NCBI GenBank assembly: GCA_964432155.1
Contig: CAYSMF010000002.1
Location: forward strand, 62,001 to 126,000
Length of the DNA stretch: 64,000 bases
Source of the DNA: UBA10438 sp964432155
Lineage (GTDB): Bacteria; Bacteroidota; Ignavibacteria; Kapaibacteriales; Kapaibacteriaceae
Direction: 5' to 3'
Both the position numbers and the translations under genes were made by a program. Positions 33,223 to 41,704 of the stretch are shown one piece after another (the first letter of the stretch is position 1; every line of letters starts with the position of its first letter). The notes below the pieces were generated by a model that was not told the DNA's origin, ran no database searches, and saw nothing but the letters and a program-made list of their open reading frames with translations.

Positions 33223-34766
33223 CGGATCTTCGTAGCGATAGACTTTGCTTGGAGGAACAACAGGAGGTAATCGTGTCCACCTGCCTTTGAGTCTGTTCCA
33301 CTCATATTGAAGCCCCCGAACGGATGTCCACCGACCATGGCGCCGGTGCACTTGCGATTCAGGTAGAGATTACCGCAATGGAACTCTTCGCGTGCGCGAG
33401 CAAGCTTCTTCTTGTTGTTGGTGTAGACAGCTCCTGTGAGGCCGTAGATCGTGTTGTTGGCAATCGCGAGAGCGTCATCGAAGTTCTTGGCCTTACACAC
33501 AGCCAGCACTGGACCGAAGATCTCTTCCTGCATGATGCGAGCTGTTGGCTTGACATTCACGATCACTGTTGGCTCGATGTAGTATCCCTTGAGTCCGGCG
33601 ACCTTCTTGCCCCCTGCGATGAGCTTACCTTCCTTCGAGCCGATCGCGATGTAGTCAAGGATCGTCTTCTCAGCACGCGAGCTCACAACTGGACCCATTC
33701 GCACGTTGTCCTTCGCATCACCGATGGTGATCTTATCGACTTCCACCTTGAGCTTGGCGACGAACTCGTCGTAGACCTTTGCGTCAACGATAGCACGGGA
33801 ACACGCAGAGCACTTTTGTCCTTGGAACCCGAACGCCGCCGCGACGACACCTGCAACAGCCTCGTCAACATTGCATTCTGCATCAACGACGATGGCATCC
33901 TTGCCACCCATTTCTGCAACAACACGCTTGATCCAGATCTGTCCCGGTGCTGTCTTTGCTGCAAGCTCGTTGACATGCAAGCCAACCTGCATCGAACCTG
34001 TGAACGAGATGAATCGTGTCTTTGGATGACCAACCAGGTAGTCACCAGCTTCTGCACCCGAGGCAACAAGGAAATTGAGCACACCAGCAGGCAAGCCGGC
34101 TTCCTTCATGATCTCGGTAAACAACCAGCCCATCATCGGCGAGTCGCTCGATGGTTTGAGGACGATCGTATTACCTGCAACGATTGCGGCGGATGACATT
34201 CCAGCGAGAATGGCAAACGGGAAGTTCCATGGTGGAATGACCACGCCAACACCAAGCGGGATGTAGACGAGTTCGTTTTTCTCACCTGGTTGTGGAACGA
34301 TTGGCTGCGGACCTGCGAGGCGCAGTGCATCACGTCCGTAGAACTCAAGGAAGTCAATCGCTTCGCACGTGTCTGCATCAGCTTCGAGGTAGTTCTTCCC
34401 TACTTCGGAGATCATCCATGCATTGATCTCAAGACGACGACGACGCATGATGTTCGCGGCCTTGAAGAGCACAGCTGCGCGCTTCTTCATTGGCACTTGC
34501 TTCCACGATTCGAACGCCTTAAGCGCAGCCTGCATTGCCTTTTCGGCATCATTTGCGCCAGACTTTTGAAACACGCCAATCGTCTCGTTCGTAGCCGACG
34601 GGTTAATGCTAACCGTCTTGGCCTTTGTCGTGACCTTCTTACCACCGATGATGTTTGGGTATTCTTTCCCAAACTTCTTGCGAACTGCGTCGACTGCGGC
34701 GCGTTGCTTGGCGGCGATAGCTGGCTTGGTGAAATCAAGGTAAACTTCGTTGACAAACGCTTTCAT
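33219..34766 (-). CDS. pruA: L-glutamate gamma-semialdehyde (P5C) dehydrogenase
   Basis: 515-residue NAD-dependent aldehyde dehydrogenase converting glutamate semialdehyde to glutamate, the second step of proline (and arginine-derived P5C) degradation. Hallmarks: IPPWNFPFAI (residues 177-186), FTGSMQVG, general base Glu285 in AEMGGKDAIVVD, nucleophile Cys319 in GFQGQKCSACSR, and the C-terminal EEIFGPVLAV and PFGGFNMSGTDSKAGG. The length and the N-terminal NPSATNETIGVF correspond to stand-alone RocA/PruA, not to bifunctional PutA. No proline dehydrogenase is adjacent. It is divergent from the DedA gene; a small palindrome (34796-34813) sits between them. Confidence 0.94.
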   Translation of the reverse strand: MKAFVNEVYLDFTKPAIAAKQRAAVDAVRKKFGKEYPNIIGGKKVTTKAKTVSINPSATNETIGVFQKSGANDAEKAMQAALKAFESWKQVPMKKRAAVLFKAANIMRRRRLEINAWMISEVGKNYLEADADTCEAIDFLEFYGRDALRLAGPQPIVPQPGEKNELVYIPLGVGVVIPPWNFPFAILAGMSSAAIVAGNTIVLKPSSDSPMMGWLFTEIMKEAGLPAGVLNFLVASGAEAGDYLVGHPKTRFISFTGSMQVGLHVNELAAKTAPGQIWIKRVVAEMGGKDAIVVDAECNVDEAVAGVVAAAFGFQGQKCSACSRAIVDAKVYDEFVAKLKVEVDKITIGDAKDNVRMGPVVSSRAEKTILDYIAIGSKEGKLIAGGKKVAGLKGYYIEPTVIVNVKPTARIMQEEIFGPVLAVCKAKNFDDALAIANNTIYGLTGAVYTNNKKKLARAREEFHCGNLYLNRKCTGAMVGGHPFGGFNMSGTDSKAGGHDYLLLFLQAKSIATKIR

Positions 34767-34795
34767 GAAATCCTCGTGTTAGAGAAGTCGCAAAT

Positions 34796-34813
34796 TACGA
34801 CGTGTTTGTCGTA
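34796..34813. promoter_or_regulatory. Palindrome TACGAC-N6-GTCGTA in a divergent promoter gap
   Basis: A perfect 6-bp inverted repeat with a 6-nt spacer lies in the 76-bp gap between the P5C dehydrogenase and DedA genes, 30 bp from each start. No exact TAnnTTTG box is present in this gap on either strand. It could be a regulator site, or chance given the short arms. Confidence 0.3.
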
Positions 34814-34842
34814 GGTTGAGAATACCACATGGTGAATCGCGT

Positions 34843-35448
34843 ATGATCGAACCAATTATTGCAGTCCTCGAGCAGCTTCCCCCGGTCGGAGTGCTTGCTA
34901 TGGCGTTTGGATTCGCCTACATCGAGAACCTTTTCCCACCCAGTCCGAGCGATGTCGTCCTCGTTGTGCTAGGGACGCTCGTGGGTGCAGGCGTTATCGG
35001 GTTCGTACCAACACTTGTCGCTGCTACCAGTGGCTCGGTACTGGGATTTGCCACAGCGTACGCGCTCGGCGCGCGCTATGGCGAGGCGTTAGCACAGTCG
35101 CCCCTCGTGCCCTTTATCACGCCCCCGCTTATCGCACGCGTTGAATCGTGGTTTTCCAAGTATCACGGCCTCCTCGTCCTTGGCAACCGCTTCCTTGCGG
35201 GCACACGTGCGGTGGTGTCGTTTGTTGCAGGGATTACACGACAGCCATTTGTCCGAACGGTGGTTCTTAGCGCTATCAGCGCAACTGTGTGGAATGCAAT
35301 CCTGATTTATGCGGGTTCGGCTGTAGGCGAAAATTGGCGCAGCATCGATGGCTGGCTCTCCGTCTATGGATGGGTTGTGACGGGGCTCCTCGTAGTAGCA
35401 CTCGCCATTTGGTTCATCCGGAAACGAAAACGGCGATCCCAAGATTGA
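34843..35448 (+). CDS. DedA family membrane protein
   Basis: 201-residue polytopic protein of the DedA/SNARE-associated (VTT) family, a group that includes undecaprenyl-phosphate and phospholipid flippases. The ATG at 34843 (MIEPIIAVLEQL) is preferred over an upstream in-frame TTG at 34816. Family signatures are the re-entrant segment YIENLFPPSPSDVVLV, which carries the Glu and double Pro, SVLGFATAYALGARYG, and the arginine-bearing GNRFLAGTRAVVSFVAGITR. Four to five TM segments are predicted and the C-terminus is basic. It is monocistronic, and its stop codon lies in the loop of the convergent terminator hairpin. Confidence 0.9.
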   Translation: MIEPIIAVLEQLPPVGVLAMAFGFAYIENLFPPSPSDVVLVVLGTLVGAGVIGFVPTLVAATSGSVLGFATAYALGARYGEALAQSPLVPFITPPLIARVESWFSKYHGLLVLGNRFLAGTRAVVSFVAGITRQPFVRTVVLSAISATVWNAILIYAGSAVGENWRSIDGWLSVYGWVVTGLLVVALAIWFIRKRKRRSQD

Positions 35449-35457
35449 GATCGCCGT
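35430..35457. terminator. Bidirectional terminator between dedA and porV
   Basis: Nine-base-pair stem (ACGGCGATC at 35430-35438, GATCGCCGT at 35449-35457) with a 10-nt loop that contains the dedA stop codon. On the minus strand it is followed by TTTCGTTTCC, and on the plus strand by GTTTATGATCGTTTG, so it can serve both convergent genes. The minus-strand tail is the better one. Confidence 0.7.
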
Positions 35458-35497
35458 GTTTATGATCGTTTGTCGTGAAGCGCAATGAGCGCGCTCC

Positions 35498-36574
35498 TTA
35501 ACTGTCGGTATTGCCGCCCCAATCAACCAGGAGCGAGAAACGCAGTGTGTTACCCAGTGGGTGATTCTGCTCAACGGTGATGTAGTAGCTGAAGTCGAGC
35601 TTGAAGACATCGTAGCGCACGCCTGCGCCAAGTGTAAAGTACTCACGAGCACCTGCTGCTGCTGGTTCTGTGAAGTAGCCTCCACGAAGAGCAACAATGC
35701 GATCGTAGACGTATTCCATACCAACGCCTGTTTCGACACCACCGCGACCCCACGCCGTAACGAATGACTTCGGAATCGGGTCCGAGCTCAGTGAGTCGCG
35801 CTTGACAAGCAGCTTCATGAAGTCGGCAGTGATCGTGAGATCGTTGAACTCGTCCTCGACAAGCTTAACAGCTGCGCCAAGACGGAGATTCGTTGGAAGT
35901 GGATCCGACTCCTTATCGTAGGTCATTTTCGGACCGACGTTCTGGAGATTCACACCGAGACGGAGCGTATTGTCAAGGTTTGCACCAAAGACTGACAGCT
36001 TCGACGGTGTCCAGAGGAAACCAAGGTCAAATGCTGCCGATACGCCTGTTCCAGCACCCGATCCACCGACGCTTGCCGGAGCGAGGTTCGATTGGATGTA
36101 CTTCACTTGAACACCAGCACCCAGATCTGGAGCGATCTCTGTGCCGTAGGAGATACCGAGGCAGAATTCATTCGACCGGAACTTGCCAAGCGCTTGACCA
36201 TTTTCGTTTGTCTTCGTGAACTCACCAAGGTTCATGAAGATGAACGTTCCAGCAAGAGTACCGCCGATCGCGTCCACATATGTACCGTAGGTTCCGTACG
36301 AATAGAACAGGTCGGCATTGAACTGCGGAAGCCACTTCGAGTAGCTGAGAGCAACCTGGTTCGATTCATTGGCAAACGCCAGTCCACCAGGGTTCCAGAA
36401 TACGGCGTTGATGTCGTCGGCAATAGCCGTTCCGATATCACCCATACCACTGGCACGTGCATCAGGACTAATCAAAAGGAATGGAACTGCAGCGCCCCCT
36501 GCCTGACCGTACATGGTGGTCACCGACAGAAGTGCAGTGCAAACGAGAATTCCGCAGGTGCGGAGTAGCGTCAT
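35498..36574 (-). CDS. porV: Type IX secretion outer-membrane protein PorV
   Basis: 358-residue outer-membrane beta-barrel of the FadL-like PorV family, which receives T9SS substrates from the SprA translocon and hands them to the PorU sortase. The Sec signal ends near MYGQ, followed by the PorV hallmark AAVPFLLISPDARASGMGDI and DDINAVFWNPGGLAF. The rest alternates barrel strands (LGAGVQVKYIQSNL, LRLGAAVKLV, YFTLGAGVRYDVFKLDFSYY) and ends in an aromatic-rich terminal strand (LRFSLLVDWGG) suited to the BAM machinery. It follows porU directly (32-bp gap), with an exact promoter box within that gap. Confidence 0.93.
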   Translation of the reverse strand: MTLLRTCGILVCTALLSVTTMYGQAGGAAVPFLLISPDARASGMGDIGTAIADDINAVFWNPGGLAFANESNQVALSYSKWLPQFNADLFYSYGTYGTYVDAIGGTLAGTFIFMNLGEFTKTNENGQALGKFRSNEFCLGISYGTEIAPDLGAGVQVKYIQSNLAPASVGGSGAGTGVSAAFDLGFLWTPSKLSVFGANLDNTLRLGVNLQNVGPKMTYDKESDPLPTNLRLGAAVKLVEDEFNDLTITADFMKLLVKRDSLSSDPIPKSFVTAWGRGGVETGVGMEYVYDRIVALRGGYFTEPAAAGAREYFTLGAGVRYDVFKLDFSYYITVEQNHPLGNTLRFSLLVDWGGNTDS

Positions 36575-36601
36575 GATCTCTCCTTAGCTCGCAATGAAGA
36601 A

Positions 36602-36609
36602 CAAAGTTA
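36602..36609 (-). promoter_or_regulatory. TAnnTTTG minus-7 box upstream of porV
   Basis: TAACTTTG on the minus strand overlaps the porU stop codon and ends 27 nt before the porV ATG. It suggests porV can be transcribed independently of porU, consistent with a barrel protein needed in excess over the sortase. No clear TTTG element is seen upstream. Confidence 0.5.
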
Positions 36610-39600
36610 GCGAATGAGGGTAAGTTTCCCACTCACGAAGCTGGTCGCTCCCTGATCTGTCGTGAGTCGGACAACAGCTTGGTACGAACCGGATGGGAGT
36701 GGCGAGCCTTGTGCATCGCGGCCATCCCAGTCAATGTCAGCAGTCTGCATTTCAACAATCCGCATTGGCTGTTCGCGCACGAGCCGACCGTCCATATCGT
36801 AGATCAGCAGGTCTGCACCGAATGGGAGTTGACTCGCATGAACGAATCGTATTGTGGTGCGCGACGCAAATGGGTTCGGATAGGCAATCAAGCCTTCGGT
36901 TGGAATCGCGGAAGTCGTGGATGTAATGCGGAACGTTGTTTGTGCCCAACTGACGTTGTTCAATACATCCCAAGCGCGAACGGTCACCGTATGGAGTCCG
37001 TCGGCGAGACCGAAGATCTGCTTTTGTACGCTTCCGGCGCGACTGTTCGTAAGGGACGTGGCGAAATATGGCGTAAGAACCTCAGTCCGTGTGTCGCGAT
37101 CAAACGAAGCCTCGATGTCGTGTCCGATACCGACGCCTGTTGTATTGATGCCCGTCGCATCTTCAAGATCAACGATCAGGATTGGATTCTTCCGAACGAT
37201 ACTCCCAGGGAGGAAATTGCGCGAATCCAGATAGATCTGCATCTGTGGACCTTGCGTCTCTGGATCAACAACCGTCGTTACGCCATCGACCGTGACCTTA
37301 TCTGTGACACCCATCGCGTAGCGATCGTCGTTACTCGCAGCGTAGCCGAACAAACCAGCGCGCTGCGTTGAGAACGAGATATCCTTCGGCACAACGAATG
37401 TTGCCGTAAACCGACCATTCTGAACAGTAAATGCTCCGCGACACAGCGCAGGCCCAGGCTTTGCGAATGTGTTGACGGTTTGGTGCACGTCGTTATCAAC
37501 AATGGTGATTGTCCGACTACCATCAAGCAACGAGACGACAACGTTACCCGTGAACGTGTCATCGAGCAGCATGTCACGCGCTGATGCAATCTCCCCTTCA
37601 ACGGTCACCGTACTGAGTGCAGCAATCGTTACCGGAGCCATGGTATCGCGAATGGCGACGCCATTGATGGACGTGAAACGCACATGCTCTTCGGGAACAA
37701 GCAATCGCATCGTTGGGTCACACAGCATGTGGAACTTCTCGTCGTTATTCGACGTGAAGCGTTGCTTCACGCGGAACATGCTCATGCCGAGTGTTGGATA
37801 CCGTCCGCGCTCGTCCCGAGTAAACAGATCGGAGTAAAACTCTTCGTTCAATGCTGCATTCGAAAGCGAGAACACAACGCGCGCGGCTGAGAACACACCG
37901 ATTGCGCCACCATTTTCCATGAGAAGGAGTTCTTCCGCACCCGACTGCATGTCGGCCATATCCCAGCGTGCGAAATCGCAGGTCGCAGCCGTGAGGAAGA
38001 ATGGCTTGTTCACATTGGTCATCATTTGTGGCGTTGTCTCACGAACAAAGATCTGCTCGTGTGCCCACACACGCGGGTTCCCGTGGCCGATCCAGTTTAG
38101 GATCAACGAACCCGAGGTATTGATGCTCGACACCATGTCCTCTGTCACCGACGGCTTCCGACGTCCACGAGCAACATTTTCCGTAGGGTACTCAACGAGG
38201 TAAATCTTCCGGGCCTGAAATGCCTTTGGGACAAAGCTCTTTGCAAGTGTTTCATTTTGGTTGAGGTGCATTGCCCCATCCGAGAGACCATCGCCTTGCT
38301 GTCCATCATCTGCGATAAAGGTCACTCGCGTCCGCCAATCATCCCGCGAGGCGGTTGTTTCGTACGCCTTGATCTTCGCGTGCATGCGATCGCCCATGGC
38401 ATCGCTGGTTACAGGGATGCGTCCAATGGCGAGATCCTGTTGACGGTCGTTCCCATTGATGCGGACAAAGAAATCGTCAGTCGTGTACGTGAACAGACCA
38501 TAGTCTTCTGCATCAGGATCAAGGCTCTCATACGGAGGTACAAGATTCTGCTGCGTCGAGGCAAGGTTCTTGTAGTCAAAGTGTCCATCACCCCAGAGCA
38601 GGATAGCAGACGGACGTGGCGTCCAGCTATCATACGCCATGGCGACGAAATCCCGAATTGCTGTCGGATCCTGCATACCATAGGAGAACTCAGCAAAGAT
38701 CTCTTCTGTGGTGACAACACGAGCAGTCACTTCCCTGCGTGATGTACGATACTCGGCATAGCGCTGGGCTGAACCCAGGAGCGAAGGGTGTGTGATGATG
38801 ATGAGGTCTGCACCACGCGGCTTGCTCCGCAGATTCGGGAAGGCAATACGCGACAGTGATGGCTGCAAGAAGGATGACGAGACGAAGTAGCGCCGACGCG
38901 CGGAATCACATGTCTCGCGAATGGCTGCAACGCCCCCTACTGTCGAGACATTTTCTACAAACACTGGTCGTGACGGATCTGTCACATCAGCAGCGATGAC
39001 GCCTTCTCCGAATCCATTGATTGCATACTCGTGCGTACCGACACCAGGAACTGTCCAAAACTGGAACACCCCACCATCGGCTTGCAACTGACGTGGGTAG
39101 TGGATCTCTAGCCAATCGAGCATGCCTGAAGCCGCACGGTCGGAGCTGGTGTATGCGAATCGAACGACACTGCGCCCATCAGCGGCGAGCTGTTGCGCCG
39201 GTATGGTTGCCGAGCCAACGGCCGTGAATGCATCCATATACTTGGGTACTGCACGAATGGTCGTCTGACCGAGAACGACGCTATTCTCAGATACCGTAAC
39301 AGTCCCTGGGGCCGTCGAACGGTGTGCCACAACGAATGCGTAGGTAACGTTACCGTTGCGAACCAATCCCGGAAGCATCGTCTGGTACACTGTTGATCCA
39401 ACGCTTTCGATCGACCGACCATACCAGCGGCGACCAGATCCTGAGGCATATGGACTCTGAAGTTCATCTTCAATTGCCACTGTTCCGGTAACCACCGATG
39501 GCGTGATCGTTGCCGGTGTGGTTGCCGTTGGACGTGGAACAGCACGCAGTCCAGGTGATCCTCCCGTTGTCAGGTAATACCCTGCTTCGCGAGCATAATG

Positions 39601-40560
39601 ATGGATATAGTGCCGAATGCCCTTCGACGTCTGGCGCCATCCCATCGTTGCCTGTGCGTAGAACGTAATGTCACGAATCGACCCATCGGTATTCTGGCGG
39701 ACAATCACCGGCTGTTCTCGCAGGGTGCTTTGTCGCGCTGAGTCGACGTCTTCCGGTAACTCCATACCACCACGACCAAACACCTTGAGTGTGGTTGCTG
39801 CTGCTGCATCGGCAGGAATACCTGCCGACCTGAGTTGATCGGCTGTGATACGATACATACCCTCGCGATCAATCGTCATGCGATAGACGTCGGTGAACTC
39901 GTTCGCCTGTACGCGATCCGACACCTTCGTGCGCTGGGTTGGAAGTTGCGCATGCCATGGGGCCCGCGGGTTCAGAACGTCAAGTGACGATGGTGCTGTG
40001 CTGGCAATCTGCGTTGGTGCACCCTGGAAGAGCACACGAACGTCAGCAGCCGTGGTCACAGTTGTTACGCCAGACGCAGAACGCGACGCAACAACAATCG
40101 AAACACGTGCGAGGTGGCGATCGCCAGCAATGCCGATGTAGGTCAGTGCCCATCGACCCGTGATAAGGGGCTCAGAAGTCCGCCAGTAGATCGGATCACG
40201 CATCTGCACGTCGAACGGAAGCGAGTGCGCGAGGTCTGTCGCCTTCACATCGGCGCGATCGATCCTGTACGATGTCGGACCAGGAACGATGAGATCAACG
40301 TCAACAACCCACTGGACCTCGGCGCCTGATGGAGAGATGCGAACACTCGCACCATCGATCACAGGCTGAACAGCCTTCTGACCGTGTGCTGTCGTTAGTG
40401 TGTCCCACGCACGTACGTTGGGCGTGTATCGGAAGGCCACTGCTACAGGAGTGCGTTCGTGGACAGTAATGCCCTTCGGAAGACGGGCCCACCCAGATAC
40501 GCTTCCAAGAATGAGACACAACGCAACGATACCCCAACGAAATACCACGGTGTTCGGCAT
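36607..40560 (-). CDS. porU: Type IX secretion gingipain-like sortase PorU
   Basis: 1317-residue cell-surface C25-family cysteine protease that removes the sorting domain of T9SS cargo and attaches the cargo to A-LPS. The start at 40560 (MPNTVVFRWGIVALCLILG) gives a clean signal peptide; the ATG at 40575 is an alternative. The open frame continues upstream into the tRNA-Gly gene, and that extension is spurious. The catalytic His is in LLWGDGHFDYKN (His660) and Cys in TAATCDFARWD (Cys861), matching gingipains. A FlgD-like/CTD domain (IAYPNPFASRTTIRF, LIYDMDGRLV, LPSGSYQAVVRL) closes the protein, as in known PorU. The neighbouring porV encodes its partner in the attachment complex. Confidence 0.95.
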   Translation of the reverse strand: MPNTVVFRWGIVALCLILGSVSGWARLPKGITVHERTPVAVAFRYTPNVRAWDTLTTAHGQKAVQPVIDGASVRISPSGAEVQWVVDVDLIVPGPTSYRIDRADVKATDLAHSLPFDVQMRDPIYWRTSEPLITGRWALTYIGIAGDRHLARVSIVVASRSASGVTTVTTAADVRVLFQGAPTQIASTAPSSLDVLNPRAPWHAQLPTQRTKVSDRVQANEFTDVYRMTIDREGMYRITADQLRSAGIPADAAAATTLKVFGRGGMELPEDVDSARQSTLREQPVIVRQNTDGSIRDITFYAQATMGWRQTSKGIRHYIHHYAREAGYYLTTGGSPGLRAVPRPTATTPATITPSVVTGTVAIEDELQSPYASGSGRRWYGRSIESVGSTVYQTMLPGLVRNGNVTYAFVVAHRSTAPGTVTVSENSVVLGQTTIRAVPKYMDAFTAVGSATIPAQQLAADGRSVVRFAYTSSDRAASGMLDWLEIHYPRQLQADGGVFQFWTVPGVGTHEYAINGFGEGVIAADVTDPSRPVFVENVSTVGGVAAIRETCDSARRRYFVSSSFLQPSLSRIAFPNLRSKPRGADLIIITHPSLLGSAQRYAEYRTSRREVTARVVTTEEIFAEFSYGMQDPTAIRDFVAMAYDSWTPRPSAILLWGDGHFDYKNLASTQQNLVPPYESLDPDAEDYGLFTYTTDDFFVRINGNDRQQDLAIGRIPVTSDAMGDRMHAKIKAYETTASRDDWRTRVTFIADDGQQGDGLSDGAMHLNQNETLAKSFVPKAFQARKIYLVEYPTENVARGRRKPSVTEDMVSSINTSGSLILNWIGHGNPRVWAHEQIFVRETTPQMMTNVNKPFFLTAATCDFARWDMADMQSGAEELLLMENGGAIGVFSAARVVFSLSNAALNEEFYSDLFTRDERGRYPTLGMSMFRVKQRFTSNNDEKFHMLCDPTMRLLVPEEHVRFTSINGVAIRDTMAPVTIAALSTVTVEGEIASARDMLLDDTFTGNVVVSLLDGSRTITIVDNDVHQTVNTFAKPGPALCRGAFTVQNGRFTATFVVPKDISFSTQRAGLFGYAASNDDRYAMGVTDKVTVDGVTTVVDPETQGPQMQIYLDSRNFLPGSIVRKNPILIVDLEDATGINTTGVGIGHDIEASFDRDTRTEVLTPYFATSLTNSRAGSVQKQIFGLADGLHTVTVRAWDVLNNVSWAQTTFRITSTTSAIPTEGLIAYPNPFASRTTIRFVHASQLPFGADLLIYDMDGRLVREQPMRIVEMQTADIDWDGRDAQGSPLPSGSYQAVVRLTTDQGATSFVSGKLTLIR

Positions 40561-40658
40561 GCAAGAGTGAAGCATTGATGGGAGATTCAGTGATACAACT
40601 GATGTACAGACGCTGAGAGCTATCCGTATTGTATCGATGGCGGAGGAAAAGTTACCGC

Positions 40659-40702
40659 AAAAAAAATGCCTCGCCATCAGGGGGGAATGAGATGGCAAGG
40701 CA
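40659..40702 (-). terminator. Intrinsic terminator of tRNA-Gly
   Basis: On the minus strand a 12-bp stem with one G-U pair (40691-40702 with 40667-40678) and a 12-nt loop is followed by eight T (40666-40659). It starts 36 bp after the tRNA 3' end. It insulates the tRNA from porU, so porU needs its own promoter; TAACTTTT at 40654-40647 is a one-mismatch candidate. Confidence 0.9.
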
Positions 40703-40737
40703 TGCAGCATAAAGAGGAAGTGACGACTCGCGTCGTC

Positions 40738-40811
<74 letters not shown>

Positions 40812-40823
40812 TTGTTGGTGATA

Positions 40824-40855
40824 CAAAACTACGCGTCTGGGCACCATCAGTCAAA
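40824..40855 (-). promoter_or_regulatory. tRNA-Gly promoter (TTTG-N20-TAGTTTTG)
   Basis: On the minus strand TTTGAC (TTTG at 40855-40852) is followed 20 bp later by TAGTTTTG (40831-40824), then 12 nt to the tRNA 5' end. Both elements match the Bacteroidota consensus TTTG-N19-21-TAnnTTTG, making this the best promoter in the window and the reference for the others. Confidence 0.8.
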
Positions 40856-40905
40856 CCCTTTTTTGCCGCGTCTTCGTAACCCCTCGCGATTGATAGGCTT
40901 TAGCA

Positions 40906-40926
40906 TTATCCACATGCTTATCCACA
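40906..40926 (+). promoter_or_regulatory. Two perfect DnaA boxes, 3 bp apart
   Basis: TTATCCACA occurs at 40906-40914 and again at 40918-40926, in the same orientation with the spacer TGC, followed by GGG and TGTAGGAC. This is in the 221-bp gap between tRNA-Gly and lipB, which holds no gene. Tight direct-repeat boxes next to a G-tract resemble a DnaA loading site. Gene orientation around it argues against this being the main origin, so a regulatory or titration site is equally possible. Confidence 0.55.
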
Positions 40927-41032
40927 GGGTGTAGGACCTGGCAAAAACCGCGTTAACGCCCGCAAATACTGACGTTTCGAGCACTTCTACGGTCAAAATA
41001 GGGCGAGCTTTGTTCGTGCAAGTTATTTGTTT

Positions 41033-41701
41033 TCAAGAGGTTGCAGGATACGCCGGAACATCTGCATGAAGGTGCTTCAGCATTGCAGAAGCAATTTCGG
41101 CCTTGAGCTGCTGCATCGATGGAACAGACACTGCGGTCGCTGACAGCTCACGCTGTAGCGATGTCACTCCCCGCTCGCGTATTCCGCATGGAACGATTGC
41201 ATCAAACAATCGGAGATCGTTCGTGACGTTGAGCGCAAACCCGTGTGACGTGACCCACCGACTGCAATGAATGCCGATTGCACAGATCTTTCGTGACTCA
41301 CCGATCCAGACACCGGTAAGGCCCTCTACGCGCTGTGCTGCAAGTCCGTGCGCACCAAGGACGTCGATCACGGATTGCTCTAGGAGGCGCAGGAACCAGT
41401 GCAGATCCTGTCGTGAGCGTGCGAGGTGAAAGATCGGATACCCTACGAGTTGACCAGGGTTGTGCACTGTCGCTTCGCCACCACGGTTGATCGCAACAAC
41501 GTCGATCCCCTGCTGTGCCAGAAGCTCCGTGCTCTGAAGCACACTTCCCTCCTGCGTGGTACGACCCAACGTGATCACGGGTGGATGTTCACAGAACACC
41601 AACGTGTCGGGATGGCCCAAACGCAACACGGCGTCGGCAAGCTCGCGCTGCCGACGCCATGCGTCGTGAAAATCAATTGTACCCCAGTCCTGAACTTCCA
41701 T
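41033..41701 (-). CDS. lipB: Octanoyl-ACP:protein N-octanoyltransferase (LipB)
   Basis: 222-residue LipB, which moves octanoate from acyl carrier protein to the lipoyl domains of 2-oxoacid dehydrogenase E2 subunits and GcvH, before LipA inserts sulphur. Motifs: FCEHPPVITLGR, INRGGEATVHNPGQLVGYPI, the active-site Lys in ESRKICAIGI and the acyl-thioester Cys in FDAIVPCGI. The ATG at 41701 is preferred; a GTG immediately upstream (41704) is also in frame. It lies 3 bp after the lpd stop, so lpd and lipB form an operon for lipoate-dependent enzyme complexes. No lipA is in the window. Confidence 0.96.
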   Translation of the reverse strand: MEVQDWGTIDFHDAWRRQRELADAVLRLGHPDTLVFCEHPPVITLGRTTQEGSVLQSTELLAQQGIDVVAINRGGEATVHNPGQLVGYPIFHLARSRQDLHWFLRLLEQSVIDVLGAHGLAAQRVEGLTGVWIGESRKICAIGIHCSRWVTSHGFALNVTNDLRLFDAIVPCGIRERGVTSLQRELSATAVSVPSMQQLKAEIASAMLKHLHADVPAYPATS

Positions 41702-41704
41702 CAC

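Noticed and set aside
33324..34196. 290-residue plus-strand open frame
   Set aside because: Antisense to the conserved core of P5C dehydrogenase; Cys/His/Leu-rich shadow frame without homology features.
34816..34842. TTG start for the DedA gene
   Set aside because: The ATG at 34843 gives a normal DedA N-terminus; the extra nine residues are polar and unlike the family.
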